From assembly GCF_014697545.1 (NCBI RefSeq), contig NZ_JACJSA010000020.1, positions 1 to 64,000 of the forward strand: 64,000 bases of DNA. The letters run 5' to 3'. The notes below the pieces were generated by a model, which saw only the letters and a program-made list of their open reading frames with translations, had not been told where the DNA came from and did not search any database. This DNA comes from Oscillatoria sp. FACHB-1407 (GTDB lineage Bacteria > Cyanobacteriota > Cyanobacteriia > Elainellales > Elainellaceae). Shown here in pieces: positions 8,635 through 19,616 of the stretch. The first letter of the stretch is position 1; each line of letters opens with the position of its first letter. A program made the translations under genes and the position numbers.

Positions 8635-11600
8635 TTATGCTCGAACTTTTGGAGCCTCAAGAAAACCGCTTTGAATGAAATATGAGAAGTAGGTATTCAA
8701 GAGTTTTGTATCAACACGAGGGCAAGCAATCGATGAGCCTGAAAGTTGGGCAACTGTTGCTTGGCAGTTGAGCTTGACTCGTCGTTGTCCCAGTCCTGCA
8801 AAGGTTAACTGTTCATCAGACCAACGTCGTAAAAAGAAGGGAAGTAACCCGCTTAGAGCATTGTCTTGAGAGCTAACAATGTCGATTAGTTTGTTTTCCC
8901 ACTCTTCGTAGGAGATTTGCTGCACTGAGTAGCCGTAGTCATTAATATAGCCAGCAACCTCGCTCCAAGTTGAGAAGTTAGGGTTGTTGAGATGAAATGC
9001 TTTGCCGATCGCTTGTTTTTGGCGAGACAGATAAACAACGGCTTGGCTGACATAATCAACTGGGACAAGAGTAATGCCACAGTTCATATCTGGCATACTT
9101 CCCATTTGAATACAACCCTTCAGAAAACGGCAGGTAAAGTCGTCTGTATTCCAGGTTCCGGTTTTACTGTCTCCGGCGATCAGTGGGGGTCGGTAAATCG
9201 TCACTGGAAGTCCGCGATCGCGAGCAATGGTGACTAATTTCTCTGATACCCATTTGGTTTGGGTATATCCTAAATCAATTCCTTCTGTATGCAAGATGGG
9301 TTCTGCTTCAATAACTTCTATGCCGTAATAGGCAGATGAGTCAAACACCGCATCAGTAGACACATAATGCAGTGGTTTTGTTTTAATCAAACAGGCTAAC
9401 CGCAAAACTTCTTGTGTTCCTAAAACATTGGTTGACTTCAATGCTGAGTAGGGATAGACAAAGTTTAGTGTTGCGGCGTTGTGATAAATCACATCAATTT
9501 GACGTGCCAGAGTTTCAAATTGCTCAGTCGAAATACCCAATTGCGGTTGAGATAAATCACCAATGATTGGAATAATTCGGGAGCGGTAGTGGTCATGCCA
9601 TCGTTGGTAAGCCGTCAGATTCGTTTGAATCTTTTTAAGTCCTACGTTGGGATCAGAGGCACGGACGAGACAATAAATTGTTGCTTGAGTTTGCCGCAAC
9701 AACTCGTCTAACAGAAATGCTCCTAAAAACCCGGTTGCTCCTGTCAGGAAGATGGAAGCCGCTTCGGTGTATTCTTCAGCAGGTGTAACAGGATAGATTG
9801 AACTGTCCAGATTAGCCTCATGATTGAGATCTAGAACATTGACTGTCACCTCTGAAGTGACGATAGTATTGGGTGCCAGTTGCTTCATCAGCACAGCAGC
9901 TAGAGCAGCAATGCTAGAGGCTTGCATAAAGTCGCTGATGGGTAACTCGACTTGCAGTTGGGAGCGAATTAAGCCAACGAGTTCCACCGCCATTAGGGAA
10001 TCCATGCCCAGGTCAAATAACCCTTGCTGCGGATCGGGCAATTGAGCTAGCCTCAACACTTTGGCTGCTTCAGACTGGAGATGAGCTAACAGAATTGTGT
10101 AGCGATCGCTCTCTGGCACCGATTCAAGTTGTTGTAATATTGGCGATCGCTGTTCTGATGTTGGTTCTGCGGTTGGCTCAATCGCCTTTTCTGGTTTGGC
10201 TCCAAGCTGTTCTAACAGCGATCGCTTGCCTCTCGCCTCAAACAAGTCCTTAAACACCGTCCAATTCACATTGGCTACGGTGGTTTGAACGGAATCTGTG
10301 CCAAGTAGATACTTTAGAGCGGCGAGGGCTTGTTCTGGTTGCAATCCCTCTACGCCCATTCGCGTCAACCAGACTTGAAACTCTTCAAGTGCCATACCGC
10401 CACCTGCCCACGGTCCCCAATTGACACTGAGTGCGGGCAGTTCTAATTGGTGACGATACTGCGCCAGAGCATCCAGGAAGTAGTTAGCTGCCGCATAGTG
10501 CCCCTGTCCTTTTGATCCCCAGACAGCGGAGATGGAGGAAAAACTGACAAAGAAATCAAGCTGCATGTTCTGTGTCAGTTCGTGCAGGAGCCAGGTTCCC
10601 GCAACTTTAGGACGCAATACTGTGGCGAAAGTGCTGGCATCGGTGGCAGCGATCGCCTCATATCTTGAGACACCTGCCGCATGAATGATGCCCTTGAGAG
10701 GTGGCAGACTGTTGTCTATACTCTCAAATGCCTTAAGCATGTCGGCTTCATCAGCGACATCGGCTTGCACCACCAAAACCTTTGCGCCGCGCTGTTCTAA
10801 CTGGTCTAAAGCTTGTCGAGCTTCACTGGAATCTCGCCGTCCTATCAGGACCAGATGTCGTGCACCCTCGTTAATTATCCATTGAGCGACTTTTAAGCCC
10901 AATGCTCCCAGTCCACCCGTAATCAAATAGGTGTTATCAGGCTGGAATGAGATGGGTTTAATCTGGGATGGTTGCTTTTGCACCAGACGAGCGACATATC
11001 GTTGCCCATCCCGAAACGCCAGGTGATCTTCGCCTTGGGGATTTTCAATTTCTACTAACAGGGTCAGCACTTCATCTTCAGTCGCTACGGGAGCCAAATC
11101 AACCATGCCTCCCCACCAATCGGGATGCTCTAAAGCAATTACCTTACCCAACCCCCAAAGTGGTGCTTGAGCAACAGCAGGAACCGCAGAGCCAGCAGAC
11201 ACCGCATTGCGCGTCACAAGCCAGAGTCGAGGTGAGGCGTGACCCCCGTTTTGGTTAGAGGTTGTGTGTAACGGCATTTTGCCCAGCGTTTGCAACAGAT
11301 GCAGAATGCTAATAACACCCAGTCCTTGAGCTTGCTCTAACGCAGGAAGCGTTAACTCATCGGTTGGTCTAGCTTCTAAACTCCACAAGTGGATGATCCC
11401 CTGTAAGAGGCGATCGCAGGACGCAATAGCATCTTGAAACAGGCGATCGAAATCATCGGAATTAGACGGATTGATGACCCAGGCTCCAGTATCTTTAACC
11501 CGATAGAGCGGGCCGGGATAGACCAAAACACACTGTTTGCCTTGTTCCTGGAGATGGTGAGCGAGAGCCTCTCCTACCCCATCAAAATCTGCAAAGACTA

Positions 11601-14529
11601 GCCAGGTGCCAGGTTTATGAAATCCATTTTTAGGTTCATCTACAAGTTGGCGTGATTTGATCTGCCACTCTATTTCATAGAACCAGTCTTTAATGGATTC
11701 TGTGATGATCTGGTGCTGATGTTGTTTAACCAACAATTCCAACAACTTTGGTAATACATTCAGTTCTTCACCGGAAAGGTTTTCTGTCGTTTTGAGGTGT
11801 TGCAAAAGTTGTTGAGCATTGCCTTCGCTGAGCAGATCTAGAATGGGAGTTTTAACCGCTTTCTGCGGTGCGGTTGTGGATTCTAATGTTGTACGAGGCG
11901 TGATTTGCGCCCAATATCGCTGTCGCTGAAATGGATAGGTTGGTAACTGTAGACGATGACGGGAATAACCCTGGTCAAACCTTGACCAATCAACAGTTGC
12001 ACCCTGGACATAGAGCGTGGCTAAACTCTGGAGCATTTGCTGCCAATCATCGCGCTCTGGATATAGGGTAGGAAGCCAGATACCTGCACTTTCAGGGATA
12101 CAATAGCGTCCCATGCCCAGCAGGATGGGTTTAGGCCCAACTTCGACAAACACATCATACTTCTGTTGATGCAACGTCTCCATACTTTGGGCAAATCTGA
12201 CCGCCTGACGCACATGACGACACCAATACTCTGGAGTTGTGATTTCATCAGTGGCGATCGCCCCAGTGACATTAGAAATAAGCTTGATGCGTGGAGATGA
12301 GTAGGTAACTGTTCTGGCAACCCGCTCAAATGCTTTTAGCATTGGCTCCATCAACGGGGAATGGAACGCGTGAGAAACGGTCAATGGTTTCGTCTTAATG
12401 CCTTCGGCTTGTAAAGTAGCAACCACGGCTGCAATGGCTTCACGCTCACCGGAAATAACAATGCTCTGAGGTCCATTGATAGCGGCGATCGCGACTTCGA
12501 GATAGGGTTTAATCACCTGACTAACCATTGCTTCGCTAGCAAAGACTGCGACCATTGCTCCATCTGGCGGTAGCTCCTGCATCAGGCGTGCCCGTTCTGC
12601 AATCAGCTTTAACCCATCCTCCAGGCTAAATACCCCCGCTAGACAGGCTGCAACATACTCGCCGACACTGTGACCCATGACAACAGCAGGCTTGATCCCC
12701 CAGGACAACCACACCTGCGCGAGAGCATATTCCAATGCAAACAAAGCGGGTTGGGTGTAGACCGTTTCGTTTAACAGATCGGAGCCAAACACCTCCAGCA
12801 ACGGCTTATCTAGATAGGGACGCAGGAGTTTAGCACAGCGATCAAGCGTCTGTCGAAAAATCGGCTGTGTATCATAGAGCTGACGTCCCATGCCGACATA
12901 TTGCGATCCCTGCCCGGTAAACAGGAAGGCTATTTTAGGGGCTTTTTTTCCGTTGGATTGATGGCTTACCAGTCCCGCAGTCTCTTTGCTAGCCGCAAAC
13001 GCTTCTAGTTGTTCGCGCAACTGTTGATTAGAACTGGCAACCACAGCCAGACGGTGATCAAAGTGCGATCGCCCGGTGTTGGCTGTAAAGCAAACATCGG
13101 CTAACGACACCTCAGGATGAGTGGCTAAAAAGCCTTGATAGCGTTGAGCCAATTGGGTTAATGCTGGCTCATTCTTAGCTGACAGCGTTAACACATGAAA
13201 CAACCGCTCAAGCTCACCTACAACCTTGGCTGAATCTGGCTCTATCCGGGGTGCTTCTCCCAAAATGACGTGGCAGTTTGTTCCTCCAAACCCAAAGGCA
13301 CTGACACCTGCTAGGCGTTCCGCTGCACCCGACAACCATGGTTGAGCTTCGACTGGGATTGAAAAAGTGGTTTCATCCAGAGAAATGTAAGGATTTAATG
13401 TTTTAAGATGCAGGTGAGCTGGAATCGTTTGATGTTGCAATGAAAGGACAACCTTAATCACGCTGGCAATTCCAGAAGCCGCCTCTAGATGACCAATGTT
13501 GGTTTTGAGCGAACCCAGCCAGCAGGGTTGATCAGGTTGGCGATCGGGCATCAAAACCGCTTTCAACGATTTAAATTCAATCGGATCACCGAGCGAAGTA
13601 CCCGTACCGTGAGTTTCAACATAGCTGATCTGTGCAGGAGACACACCAGCATTCTTTAGGGCTTGACGAATGACGGCTTGCTGAGATGGTCCGTTCGGGG
13701 CAGTCAACCCATTGCTTAAACCATCCTGGTTGACAGCTGTCCCCCGCACCACTGCCAAAATGTTGTCCCCATCCTTGAGCGCATCAGAGAGTCGCTTGAG
13801 AACAACAACACCACAACCTTCTCCACGCACATACCCATCCGCACTGGCATCAAACGTTTTACAGCGACCATCCGATGCCATCATTCGAGCATGAGAATAG
13901 GTAATGAAGGGACCTGGAGAGAGCATTAAACTCGCCCCACCCACCAGGCATAAGTTAGACTCTCCACTCTGTAAACTGCGACACGCAAAATGGAGAGCAA
14001 CGAGCGATGAAGAACAGGCAGTCTCAACAACAGCACTGGGTCCGCGCAAATTGAGGATGTAGGAGAGCCGATTGGCAGCGATCGAGAGGGTATTGCCTGT
14101 GCCATCGTAAGCACTAATCTGGTTTAAGTCGCTGGCAAGTAACCGACAATAGTCGTAGTTGCCGATCCCCATAAAAACGCCTGTTAGGCTACCACTGAGT
14201 TGGTCTGCTGCTAGTCCAGCATTCTCGATCGCCTCCCATGCCACTTCCAGAACCAGACGCTGCTGGGGGTCCATCCGCTCCACCTCACGAGGAGAAATTC
14301 CGAAAAAGGCAGGATCAAACTGATCCACCTGATCGAGAAATCCTCCCCATCGGGTACTCATTTTTCCTGGCTTTCCAGGTTCAGGATCATAAAATTCGTC
14401 AATGTTCCATCGCTCTTTGGGGATCTCAGCGATCGCATCTACACTGTTACTCAAGAGTTGCCAAAACGCTTCAGGATTGTTTGCTCCGGGAAAACGGCAA
14501 CCAATACCAATAATTGCAATGGATTCCAC
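8635..14529 (-). CDS. Type I polyketide synthase, KS-AT-KR-ACP-thioester reductase
   Basis: 1,964 residues from the chosen GTG at 14529. Domains in order, with positions from that start: KS 1-430 (Cys in VETACSSSL near 172, His in [10 protein letters not shown] and [12 protein letters not shown]); AT 533-840 ([14 protein letters not shown] near 720-723, the malonyl-CoA signature); KR about 950-1430 including its structural half (NADPH motif TGGLGALG, catalytic SSIS and Tyr in GHYAAANYF); ACP about 1465-1550 (Ser in [11 protein letters not shown]); thioester reductase 1590-1945 ([17 protein letters not shown] catalytic Tyr/Lys). I see no dehydratase, enoylreductase or thioesterase. It should add one malonyl unit to an incoming acyl chain, reduce the beta-ketone to hydroxyl, and release an aldehyde or alcohol. 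A longer frame from GTG 14586 exists, but GGAGGT six bases upstream supports 14529. Confidence 0.93.
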   Translation of the reverse strand: MESIAIIGIGCRFPGANNPEAFWQLLSNSVDAIAEIPKERWNIDEFYDPEPGKPGKMSTRWGGFLDQVDQFDPAFFGISPREVERMDPQQRLVLEVAWEAIENAGLAADQLSGSLTGVFMGIGNYDYCRLLASDLNQISAYDGTGNTLSIAANRLSYILNLRGPSAVVETACSSSLVALHFACRSLQSGESNLCLVGGASLMLSPGPFITYSHARMMASDGRCKTFDASADGYVRGEGCGVVVLKRLSDALKDGDNILAVVRGTAVNQDGLSNGLTAPNGPSQQAVIRQALKNAGVSPAQISYVETHGTGTSLGDPIEFKSLKAVLMPDRQPDQPCWLGSLKTNIGHLEAASGIASVIKVVLSLQHQTIPAHLHLKTLNPYISLDETTFSIPVEAQPWLSGAAERLAGVSAFGFGGTNCHVILGEAPRIEPDSAKVVGELERLFHVLTLSAKNEPALTQLAQRYQGFLATHPEVSLADVCFTANTGRSHFDHRLAVVASSNQQLREQLEAFAASKETAGLVSHQSNGKKAPKIAFLFTGQGSQYVGMGRQLYDTQPIFRQTLDRCAKLLRPYLDKPLLEVFGSDLLNETVYTQPALFALEYALAQVWLSWGIKPAVVMGHSVGEYVAACLAGVFSLEDGLKLIAERARLMQELPPDGAMVAVFASEAMVSQVIKPYLEVAIAAINGPQSIVISGEREAIAAVVATLQAEGIKTKPLTVSHAFHSPLMEPMLKAFERVARTVTYSSPRIKLISNVTGAIATDEITTPEYWCRHVRQAVRFAQSMETLHQQKYDVFVEVGPKPILLGMGRYCIPESAGIWLPTLYPERDDWQQMLQSLATLYVQGATVDWSRFDQGYSRHRLQLPTYPFQRQRYWAQITPRTTLESTTAPQKAVKTPILDLLSEGNAQQLLQHLKTTENLSGEELNVLPKLLELLVKQHQHQIITESIKDWFYEIEWQIKSRQLVDEPKNGFHKPGTWLVFADFDGVGEALAHHLQEQGKQCVLVYPGPLYRVKDTGAWVINPSNSDDFDRLFQDAIASCDRLLQGIIHLWSLEARPTDELTLPALEQAQGLGVISILHLLQTLGKMPLHTTSNQNGGHASPRLWLVTRNAVSAGSAVPAVAQAPLWGLGKVIALEHPDWWGGMVDLAPVATEDEVLTLLVEIENPQGEDHLAFRDGQRYVARLVQKQPSQIKPISFQPDNTYLITGGLGALGLKVAQWIINEGARHLVLIGRRDSSEARQALDQLEQRGAKVLVVQADVADEADMLKAFESIDNSLPPLKGIIHAAGVSRYEAIAATDASTFATVLRPKVAGTWLLHELTQNMQLDFFVSFSSISAVWGSKGQGHYAAANYFLDALAQYRHQLELPALSVNWGPWAGGGMALEEFQVWLTRMGVEGLQPEQALAALKYLLGTDSVQTTVANVNWTVFKDLFEARGKRSLLEQLGAKPEKAIEPTAEPTSEQRSPILQQLESVPESDRYTILLAHLQSEAAKVLRLAQLPDPQQGLFDLGMDSLMAVELVGLIRSQLQVELPISDFMQASSIAALAAVLMKQLAPNTIVTSEVTVNVLDLNHEANLDSSIYPVTPAEEYTEAASIFLTGATGFLGAFLLDELLRQTQATIYCLVRASDPNVGLKKIQTNLTAYQRWHDHYRSRIIPIIGDLSQPQLGISTEQFETLARQIDVIYHNAATLNFVYPYSALKSTNVLGTQEVLRLACLIKTKPLHYVSTDAVFDSSAYYGIEVIEAEPILHTEGIDLGYTQTKWVSEKLVTIARDRGLPVTIYRPPLIAGDSKTGTWNTDDFTCRFLKGCIQMGSMPDMNCGITLVPVDYVSQAVVYLSRQKQAIGKAFHLNNPNFSTWSEVAGYINDYGYSVQQISYEEWENKLIDIVSSQDNALSGLLPFFLRRWSDEQLTFAGLGQRRVKLNCQATVAQLSGSSIACPRVDTKLLNTYFSYFIQSGFLEAPKVRA

Positions 14530-14535
14530 GTCCAG

Positions 14536-14541
14536 ACCTCC
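14536..14541 (-). promoter_or_regulatory. Ribosome-binding site deciding the PKS start
   Basis: GGAGGT on the minus strand, six bases before the GTG at 14529. The protein then starts [15 protein letters not shown], the normal N-terminus of a modular KS. The alternative upstream GTG would add 19 residues unlike any KS. Confidence 0.75.
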
Positions 14542-14589
14542 AAACAATGTGCAATCGAAGGAACAAGGTTCCTTCCCTAGTAACACCCT

Positions 14590-14724
14590 TTAAGCAACAG
14601 CATGAGAGAACTGTTTGAAGGCTTTGATATTACGTTGAATCGCCTTATCAATTGACCCTTCATTTTCTCCTGGCAACACCAAGTAGCTGAAGCTAAAGCC
14701 GACACTCGAAAAGCCAATGAACAT
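14590..14724 (-). pseudogene. Remnant of a second CylC-like gene (3' end)
   Basis: The minus-strand frame ends GSIDKAIQRNIKAFKQFS then HAVA-stop, matching 15 of 22 residues of the intact neighbour's end (GSISKAIQDNTKAFEQFS then RSIA-stop). Homology covers about 14590-14658. The preceding codons, up to an ATG at 14722-14724, do not resemble the family. It is the decayed tail of a tandem duplicate, or possibly a 44-residue peptide gene. Paired CylC-like genes occur in related clusters, so this cluster may once have had two. Confidence 0.7.
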
Positions 14725-14761
14725 GACTGCTAATTTTTTGAGTGTCGGCTTTCAAATCCAG

Positions 14762-16159
14762 TTAAGCGATAGAACGAGAGAATTGCTCAAATGCTTTCGT
14801 GTTGTCTTGAATCGCTTTGCTAATGGAACCGCCTGCTGCCATTAATCGCAGTTCACGATTAACAGCCCACAAGTAATCAACACCGCTAAACAGCCGACGC
14901 AAATCGTTTAAGAGGCGATCGTGATACTTGAGATTCACATGTAGCCCCTCGTGCTCATAGCAAAAACACTTCTTCATCCATTGCAAGGCTTCCTGTTCAG
15001 ACATCTCAAAAACAGGAGACTGAAGCAACCGATAGAATGAGAGCATGAACGGCTCATCATTGCGATAGATACGAGGCAACCCAGCCGAAAGACCACTTAA
15101 AGAAACTGTTTGTGCTCTGTAAATCGTGAAGTTTGCTAGAAACGCCTCATAAGCAGAAGGTTTGGCAAAGTCTTTATACATCTCAAGGGCAATTAGTTGA
15201 GAGGTTGTGGTGTGAAAGGATTCATCTAAAAGATGAAAGTAGGAAACAGCTGTTGGAGCAGGGATGGGTGAGCCTTGTTTTTCTAGCTCTCTGTAGTGCA
15301 GGGTGTAGCCGTACTCAAAGCTCTTCAGCAGCATATTTGCCATAAAGCGGGTGAAGTAGAACAAACATGCAAGAAACGGTGATGTTCCACAATTTAATGT
15401 GAAGAACTGAAGCATAGGTCGAGGGGCAATCTGACCCAACAATCCTGTTGTTTGAGCCGGGATCAGCTCTCCCTTTTGGTCCAACTCCTTCAAGTATCGT
15501 GAGTAATATTGTGTCTGCTGTTTCAACAGCACCTTGTTAGTCACAAAGCGCATCGCTGTGTCTTGAAACGAAGACATGAGCGAACTTTGCATTCCAAAGC
15601 TAAAGATTGGCGATCGCTTCCCAGAGACCAATTCCTTTGCTACCCCAGTCTTGATTGCCTTTGATTTTCCTTGAATTGATGCATGGAATCCACTTTGACC
15701 CAACAATGCCTTCTTGGTTCTATAACCAATATTGTGAAATGCGTGGATGTGATGCCGTTCTTGAGCTGTTTCAAGGTCTAACTCTTGACAGAGCGTTTCG
15801 TAGCCTCCGATAACCTCAAATACTCCAGCTGTGACTTGGTTATAGAGTATGGCATTCGCTTCAGTGGCAGCCGTTTGATTGTATTGAGTAGCCCAATAAA
15901 GATGGTTGAGTGCCTTTCTTTGAGATTGCGAGGCTTGTTCATACAAAGGAGTACCATACAAAAGGGACAATTCTGGATCGCTCCAAAATTCCTCACTATT
16001 ACTTCTGTAATCAAAATTCTTATCCAGTTCCTCCATTCTCTCGGTATAGTCCGATTCGCAATTACGTCGATAGTTGATCTCTGTAATTTTGGCGTGCTTT
16101 TTATTGTCCAGTGAAGGAGAGTCTTGAACTATATCTGAAGCGTTGAGAGTGTTTACCAT
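14762..16159 (-). CDS. CylC-like di-metal carboxylate halogenase/oxygenase
   Basis: 465 residues from ATG 16159; a longer frame starts at a TTG at 16195, but MVNTLNASD with AAGAG upstream is preferred. The metal-ligand pattern of the AurF/CylC ferritin-like fold is complete: Glu100, Glu134-x2-His137 in ETAQERHH, and His309-x3-Glu313-x2-His316 in HLLDESFH. This matches the spacing of the AurF ligands. Cyanobacterial proteins of this size beside a fatty acyl-AMP ligase and a free ACP belong with CylC of cylindrocyclophane synthesis, which chlorinates an unactivated carbon of an ACP-bound fatty acyl chain. Chlorination here is inferred from context; hydroxylation or another oxidation remains possible. 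The gene is followed by a remnant of a duplicate. Confidence 0.82.
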   Translation of the reverse strand: MVNTLNASDIVQDSPSLDNKKHAKITEINYRRNCESDYTERMEELDKNFDYRSNSEEFWSDPELSLLYGTPLYEQASQSQRKALNHLYWATQYNQTAATEANAILYNQVTAGVFEVIGGYETLCQELDLETAQERHHIHAFHNIGYRTKKALLGQSGFHASIQGKSKAIKTGVAKELVSGKRSPIFSFGMQSSLMSSFQDTAMRFVTNKVLLKQQTQYYSRYLKELDQKGELIPAQTTGLLGQIAPRPMLQFFTLNCGTSPFLACLFYFTRFMANMLLKSFEYGYTLHYRELEKQGSPIPAPTAVSYFHLLDESFHTTTSQLIALEMYKDFAKPSAYEAFLANFTIYRAQTVSLSGLSAGLPRIYRNDEPFMLSFYRLLQSPVFEMSEQEALQWMKKCFCYEHEGLHVNLKYHDRLLNDLRRLFSGVDYLWAVNRELRLMAAGGSISKAIQDNTKAFEQFSRSIA

Positions 16160-16321
16160 GATGTTCTCTTGAGGATTTAGAATTAGGGTCAACAAAATTT
16201 AACTTCTGGACATTCTTCGTTAGCCCTAACACCTGGATTTCGCAGGTTATCGAGCAATGTAAAACCAGAAGAGGAGTTAGATCGTCTGTTTCAACTCAAC
16301 CAGAGCTATTCAATTGCTTTA

Positions 16322-16645
16322 TCAGGGAACTTCAGCCAGATGCTTCGCTAGCGTCTCAATCGTGGGATAGTCATACAACAATGTTGGGTCTAATTTCTTT
16401 CCCATCCAATCTTCTAAGTCACCTGTCATACCGACCGCTACTGAGGAGTCTAGACCATAGCGATCGAAGGGAATTGTAACGTTCACGTCTTCTGACTCAA
16501 TCTCAAGTAAGTCAGCTAGGTAGGAAACAATCCACTCTTGTATTTCCGCTGCCGTTAACTGCAAGTGTGAACTACTTTCAAGGTCGGGTTGATTGGTTTC
16601 AGAATTTGTAGACACCATGACTTGTGAACTTTGGCTTTCCATCAT
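16322..16645 (-). CDS. Stand-alone acyl carrier protein (CylB-like)
   Basis: 107 residues with a disordered Ser/Gln-rich first 30 residues, then a carrier-protein fold. The phosphopantetheine Ser is in RYGLDSSVAVGM, and DLEDWMGKKLDPTLLYDYPT follows, typical of ACPs paired with fatty acyl-AMP ligases. AAGG six bases upstream supports the first of two consecutive ATGs. It is the first gene of the minus arm, directly before the CylC-like gene, and should receive the acyl group from the divergent ligase at 17781 and present it to the halogenase and then the PKS. Confidence 0.92.
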   Translation of the reverse strand: MMESQSSQVMVSTNSETNQPDLESSSHLQLTAAEIQEWIVSYLADLLEIESEDVNVTIPFDRYGLDSSVAVGMTGDLEDWMGKKLDPTLLYDYPTIETLAKHLAEVP

Positions 16646-16752
16646 TTATGCCCTTAATAAACTGACCACTTCATCAGTTGCTTTAACGTCGTCTTCAAAG
16701 TCCAGGCAGGCTTTCCGTCTGAATTGCCTAATGCAAAACTAGAGCTATACAA

Positions 16753-16817
16753 GAATTTGAGTCAGAAGGTAAAACCTCTTATGGTTAACACAATCCTTCT
16801 ATAACTGAGTCAAATTC
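16753..16817. promoter_or_regulatory. Inverted repeat upstream of the ACP gene
   Basis: GAATTTGAGTCAG then AAGG (16753-16769) is mirrored by CCTTCT and CTGAGTCAAATTC (16795-16817). The 13-bp outer arms match except for one central base. It lies 108 bases before the ACP start. Candidate binding site for a dimeric regulator. Confidence 0.45.
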
Positions 16818-17250
16818 TATGTTCAGTAATTTTGTCTTGAGCAAGTAATACCTGTAACTGGATGTTCTGCGAGAAGCTTAATCAAATATTTAATTGAATT
16901 ACAATAAACAATTTTTTGATTAGGCTAACTATTTTTTCGATCTATTGACATTCTACGTAATTACAATTCAACGCTTAAAGCTGAATTTAGAGATGAAATT
17001 CCTGTCTGGAAGCGGGTCTATAAATTTCCACTCTTCAAATTGCAGAATATATCCTTAGCTTAAAAGTACGAACACGAATTTATATATGAATTTGTGTGGA
17101 TGTATAGGATGATGTCAATTGTATTCTGTAATACCTTATGTTGTTATTGGCAGTTGCTCTACTCTGTTTCCAAAACTTAGAATAAATAGAAACTTTATCT
17201 AATCTTTAAATAGTATTTAAAGCCGTCAAAGCGTTATCGTTTATAGCATT

Positions 17251-17281
17251 CAAGTATTTGCAAGTATTTGTAGAATACTTG
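17251..17281. promoter_or_regulatory. Direct repeat fused to a perfect dyad
   Basis: CAAGTATTTG occurs twice in direct tandem (17251-17270). The second copy forms CAAGTATT-TGTAG-AATACTTG, a perfect 8-bp inverted repeat with a 5-base spacer. Direct repeats are typical of AraC-family half-sites. Its position between the two arms suits a shared operator. Confidence 0.4.
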
Positions 17282-17780
17282 CTACAACCCTCAACTTCAT
17301 ATAATCTTTATAAATTGGAAATAATACGTGCTGTTTCTTACAAGTTAATATCACAAGTAACTCTTCCATTAGGAGGATGGTCAAAGGTTGCAAATATTGC
17401 AAAATTTTGAGAGCCTTTCCAAGGTAAATCGTGACAAGTAAGAGAACAACTTGCTGCTTTCTAAAAGTGTTTCTACTTGCAATAGAATGTTGTTCTCTAT
17501 ACAGAATTGGTATCAATAACAAGTCAAAACTCAAGTGGTTTACATTCAACTAGATGCTGGGGCTAGAGGTTACGAAAGAGTAGCAACAGAATTTTGAGGT
17601 ATGGCTGAGTAGTACTAGCTGCCTGATTGCAGTCTTAGTGCTAACAAGAATGTGTCCCCTGTAGGATAGGTTACGCTGTCGCTAACGCACTAAACCATCA
17701 TTACGTGATGAGTTGTTAAGGCTAGTGCATTAAACGACATCCATGATCCCCATGTAAAAAGATTGGCAAGGAAGCAGCGT

Positions 17781-19616
17781 ATGACTATTTGCTTGACTCA
17801 CTCAACTAGTGCTAAGCGTGAATTTTTGACCCTAATTGATCTTCTTAGTTACAGAGCGCAAAGCCAACCTCATCAGCTATCTTACACATTTTTGGAAGAT
17901 GGGGAATTAGAAGCAAGCAAGCTAGATTACCAAACTTTGGATTGCCGAGCAAGAGCGATCGCCTCCCAACTTCAAAAGCTAAACGCCATTGGACAACGTG
18001 CTCTGTTGCTCTATCCACCTGGTCTAGACTTCATTGCTGCATTCTTTGGATGTTTATATGCCGGGGTGGTTGCTGTTCCTGCTTACCCCGCTAGACGCAA
18101 TCAAAGCTTATCTAGATTGCAAGCTATCGTAGCTGACGCTCAAGCGGCGATCGCCCTTACCACAACAGCATTATTAAAAGATATCGAGGAACGTTTTGCT
18201 GAAGAGCCGACGTTGAGTGGATTGCGTTGGGTAACTACAGATGACGTTTCTGACGAAGTTGCAAGCGAATGGCAGAAACCCAATATCAACAGTGTCACAC
18301 TTGCATTTCTGCAATACACATCAGGCTCAACCGGAACGCCAAAAGGGGTTATGGTCAGCCACAGTAATCTGTTACACAATTCCTTGCAAATCTATAAAAG
18401 CTTTGCTGATACACCAGAGAGCCAAGGAGTAAGCTGGTTGCCCCCTTACCACGACATGGGGTTAATTGGAGGCATTCTACAACCTCTATACGTTGGTGCT
18501 CCCATGGCTCTAATGGCACCAATGGCATTTTTGCAGAAGCCAATCCGATGGCTAAAAGCAATCTCCCATTTCAAAGCGACAACCAGTGGTGGACCTAATT
18601 TTGCCTATGATCTCTGTGTTCGCAAGGTTACACCGGAACAACTCGCAGAGCTTGATCTCAGTAGTTGGAAGGTCGCTTTTACAGGGGCTGAGCCTGTTCG
18701 AGCAGAAACCTTAGAGCAATTTGCGGCAAAGTTTGAACCCTGCGGATTTCGTCGAGAAGCTTTCCATCCTTGCTATGGTATGGCTGAAACAACGTTGATC
18801 GTTTCTGGAAGCTTTAGAAACGTTCTTCCTGTTCTCAAACAAATAGATGGCACAGCCCTAGAGCGAAACCGAGTTGTCACAGCCACGAAAAAACATGAAA
18901 TGACTCGAACCGTTGTAGGTTGCGGTCAGTGTCTAGGTCAAACCGTTGTAGTTGCTAATCCTGACACCTCAACCCGTTGCTCAGCAGAGCAGATTGGAGA
19001 GATTTGGGTATCCAGCCCAAGTGTTGCTAAAGGATATTGGAACCGACCAGAACAGACAGAGCAGACTTTCTCTGCTTATCTAGCAGATACAGGTGAAGGT
19101 CCATTTTTGCGGACAGGAGATTTGGGTTTTTTACAGGATGGTGAATTATTCATCACAGGACGAATCAAAGATTTGATGATCATTCGAGGACAAAACCATT
19201 ACCCGCAGGACATTGAGTTGACTGCCGAAAAAAGCCATCCAGCACTGCGACCAGGTTGTGGGGCCGCCTTTACGGTAGACATCAAAGGTGAGGAACGACT
19301 GGTTCTTGTCTACGAAGTTGAACGGAGTTATCTACGAAAGTTAAATATCAAGGAGGTTATTGGAAACATCAATCAAGCGATCGCGGCACAGCATGGGTTA
19401 CAAATCTACTCTACGACGCTAGTTAAACCAGGCAGTATCCCAAAGACTTCAAGTGGCAAAATTCAGCGTCATGCCTGCAGAACTGGGTTTTTGACCGGAC
19501 AATTGAGCGTAGTTGAAGATTGGAGTGAAAGTCCTCTCGGTAAAGCCAAGTTCCTGCATCTGCAAACTGATATTGGTTCTCTATTGCAGGAGTTAACGGC
19601 TGGCAAACAGCTCTAA
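17781..19616 (+). CDS. Fatty acyl-AMP ligase (FAAL, CylA-like)
   Basis: 611 residues from ATG 17781, with AAGGAAG just upstream; a longer TTG frame starts at 17763. An ANL-superfamily enzyme that activates a free fatty acid as acyl-AMP and transfers it to an ACP without coenzyme A. Visible motifs: QYTSGSTGTPKGVMVSHSNL (ATP binding), SWLPPYHDMGLIGG and PCYGMAETT, RTGDLGFL and GRIKDLMIIRGQNHYPQDIE, all characteristic of the FAAL branch. It opens the plus arm opposite the free ACP and CylC-like gene, the same trio that starts cylindrocyclophane synthesis. Confidence 0.93.
   Translation: MTICLTHSTSAKREFLTLIDLLSYRAQSQPHQLSYTFLEDGELEASKLDYQTLDCRARAIASQLQKLNAIGQRALLLYPPGLDFIAAFFGCLYAGVVAVPAYPARRNQSLSRLQAIVADAQAAIALTTTALLKDIEERFAEEPTLSGLRWVTTDDVSDEVASEWQKPNINSVTLAFLQYTSGSTGTPKGVMVSHSNLLHNSLQIYKSFADTPESQGVSWLPPYHDMGLIGGILQPLYVGAPMALMAPMAFLQKPIRWLKAISHFKATTSGGPNFAYDLCVRKVTPEQLAELDLSSWKVAFTGAEPVRAETLEQFAAKFEPCGFRREAFHPCYGMAETTLIVSGSFRNVLPVLKQIDGTALERNRVVTATKKHEMTRTVVGCGQCLGQTVVVANPDTSTRCSAEQIGEIWVSSPSVAKGYWNRPEQTEQTFSAYLADTGEGPFLRTGDLGFLQDGELFITGRIKDLMIIRGQNHYPQDIELTAEKSHPALRPGCGAAFTVDIKGEERLVLVYEVERSYLRKLNIKEVIGNINQAIAAQHGLQIYSTTLVKPGSIPKTSSGKIQRHACRTGFLTGQLSVVEDWSESPLGKAKFLHLQTDIGSLLQELTAGKQL

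Larger units (their letters stand above)
16646..17780. promoter_or_regulatory. AT-rich divergent control region of the lipid cluster
   Basis: A gap of 1.13 kb between the divergent ACP and ligase genes. It is more AT-rich than its flanks and holds several dyads, two of which are listed separately. A third pairs AGCTTAATCAAA (16875-16886) with TTTGATTAGGCT (16915-16926). A 99-codon open frame at 17250-17549 lacks a ribosome-binding site and looks random. Both arms must be driven from here, and the cluster's REC-AraC protein is the obvious candidate regulator. Confidence 0.5.

Noticed and set aside
14762-16159. The 465-residue protein as a fatty-acid desaturase or acetylenase of the Jam type
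   Set aside because: It lacks the three membrane histidine boxes; the soluble Glu/His ligand pattern is of the AurF/CylC fold.
17250-17549. 99-codon minus-strand open frame in the divergent control region
   Set aside because: No ribosome-binding site, low-complexity Leu/Ile-rich translation typical of AT-rich DNA, and it overlaps dyad elements.
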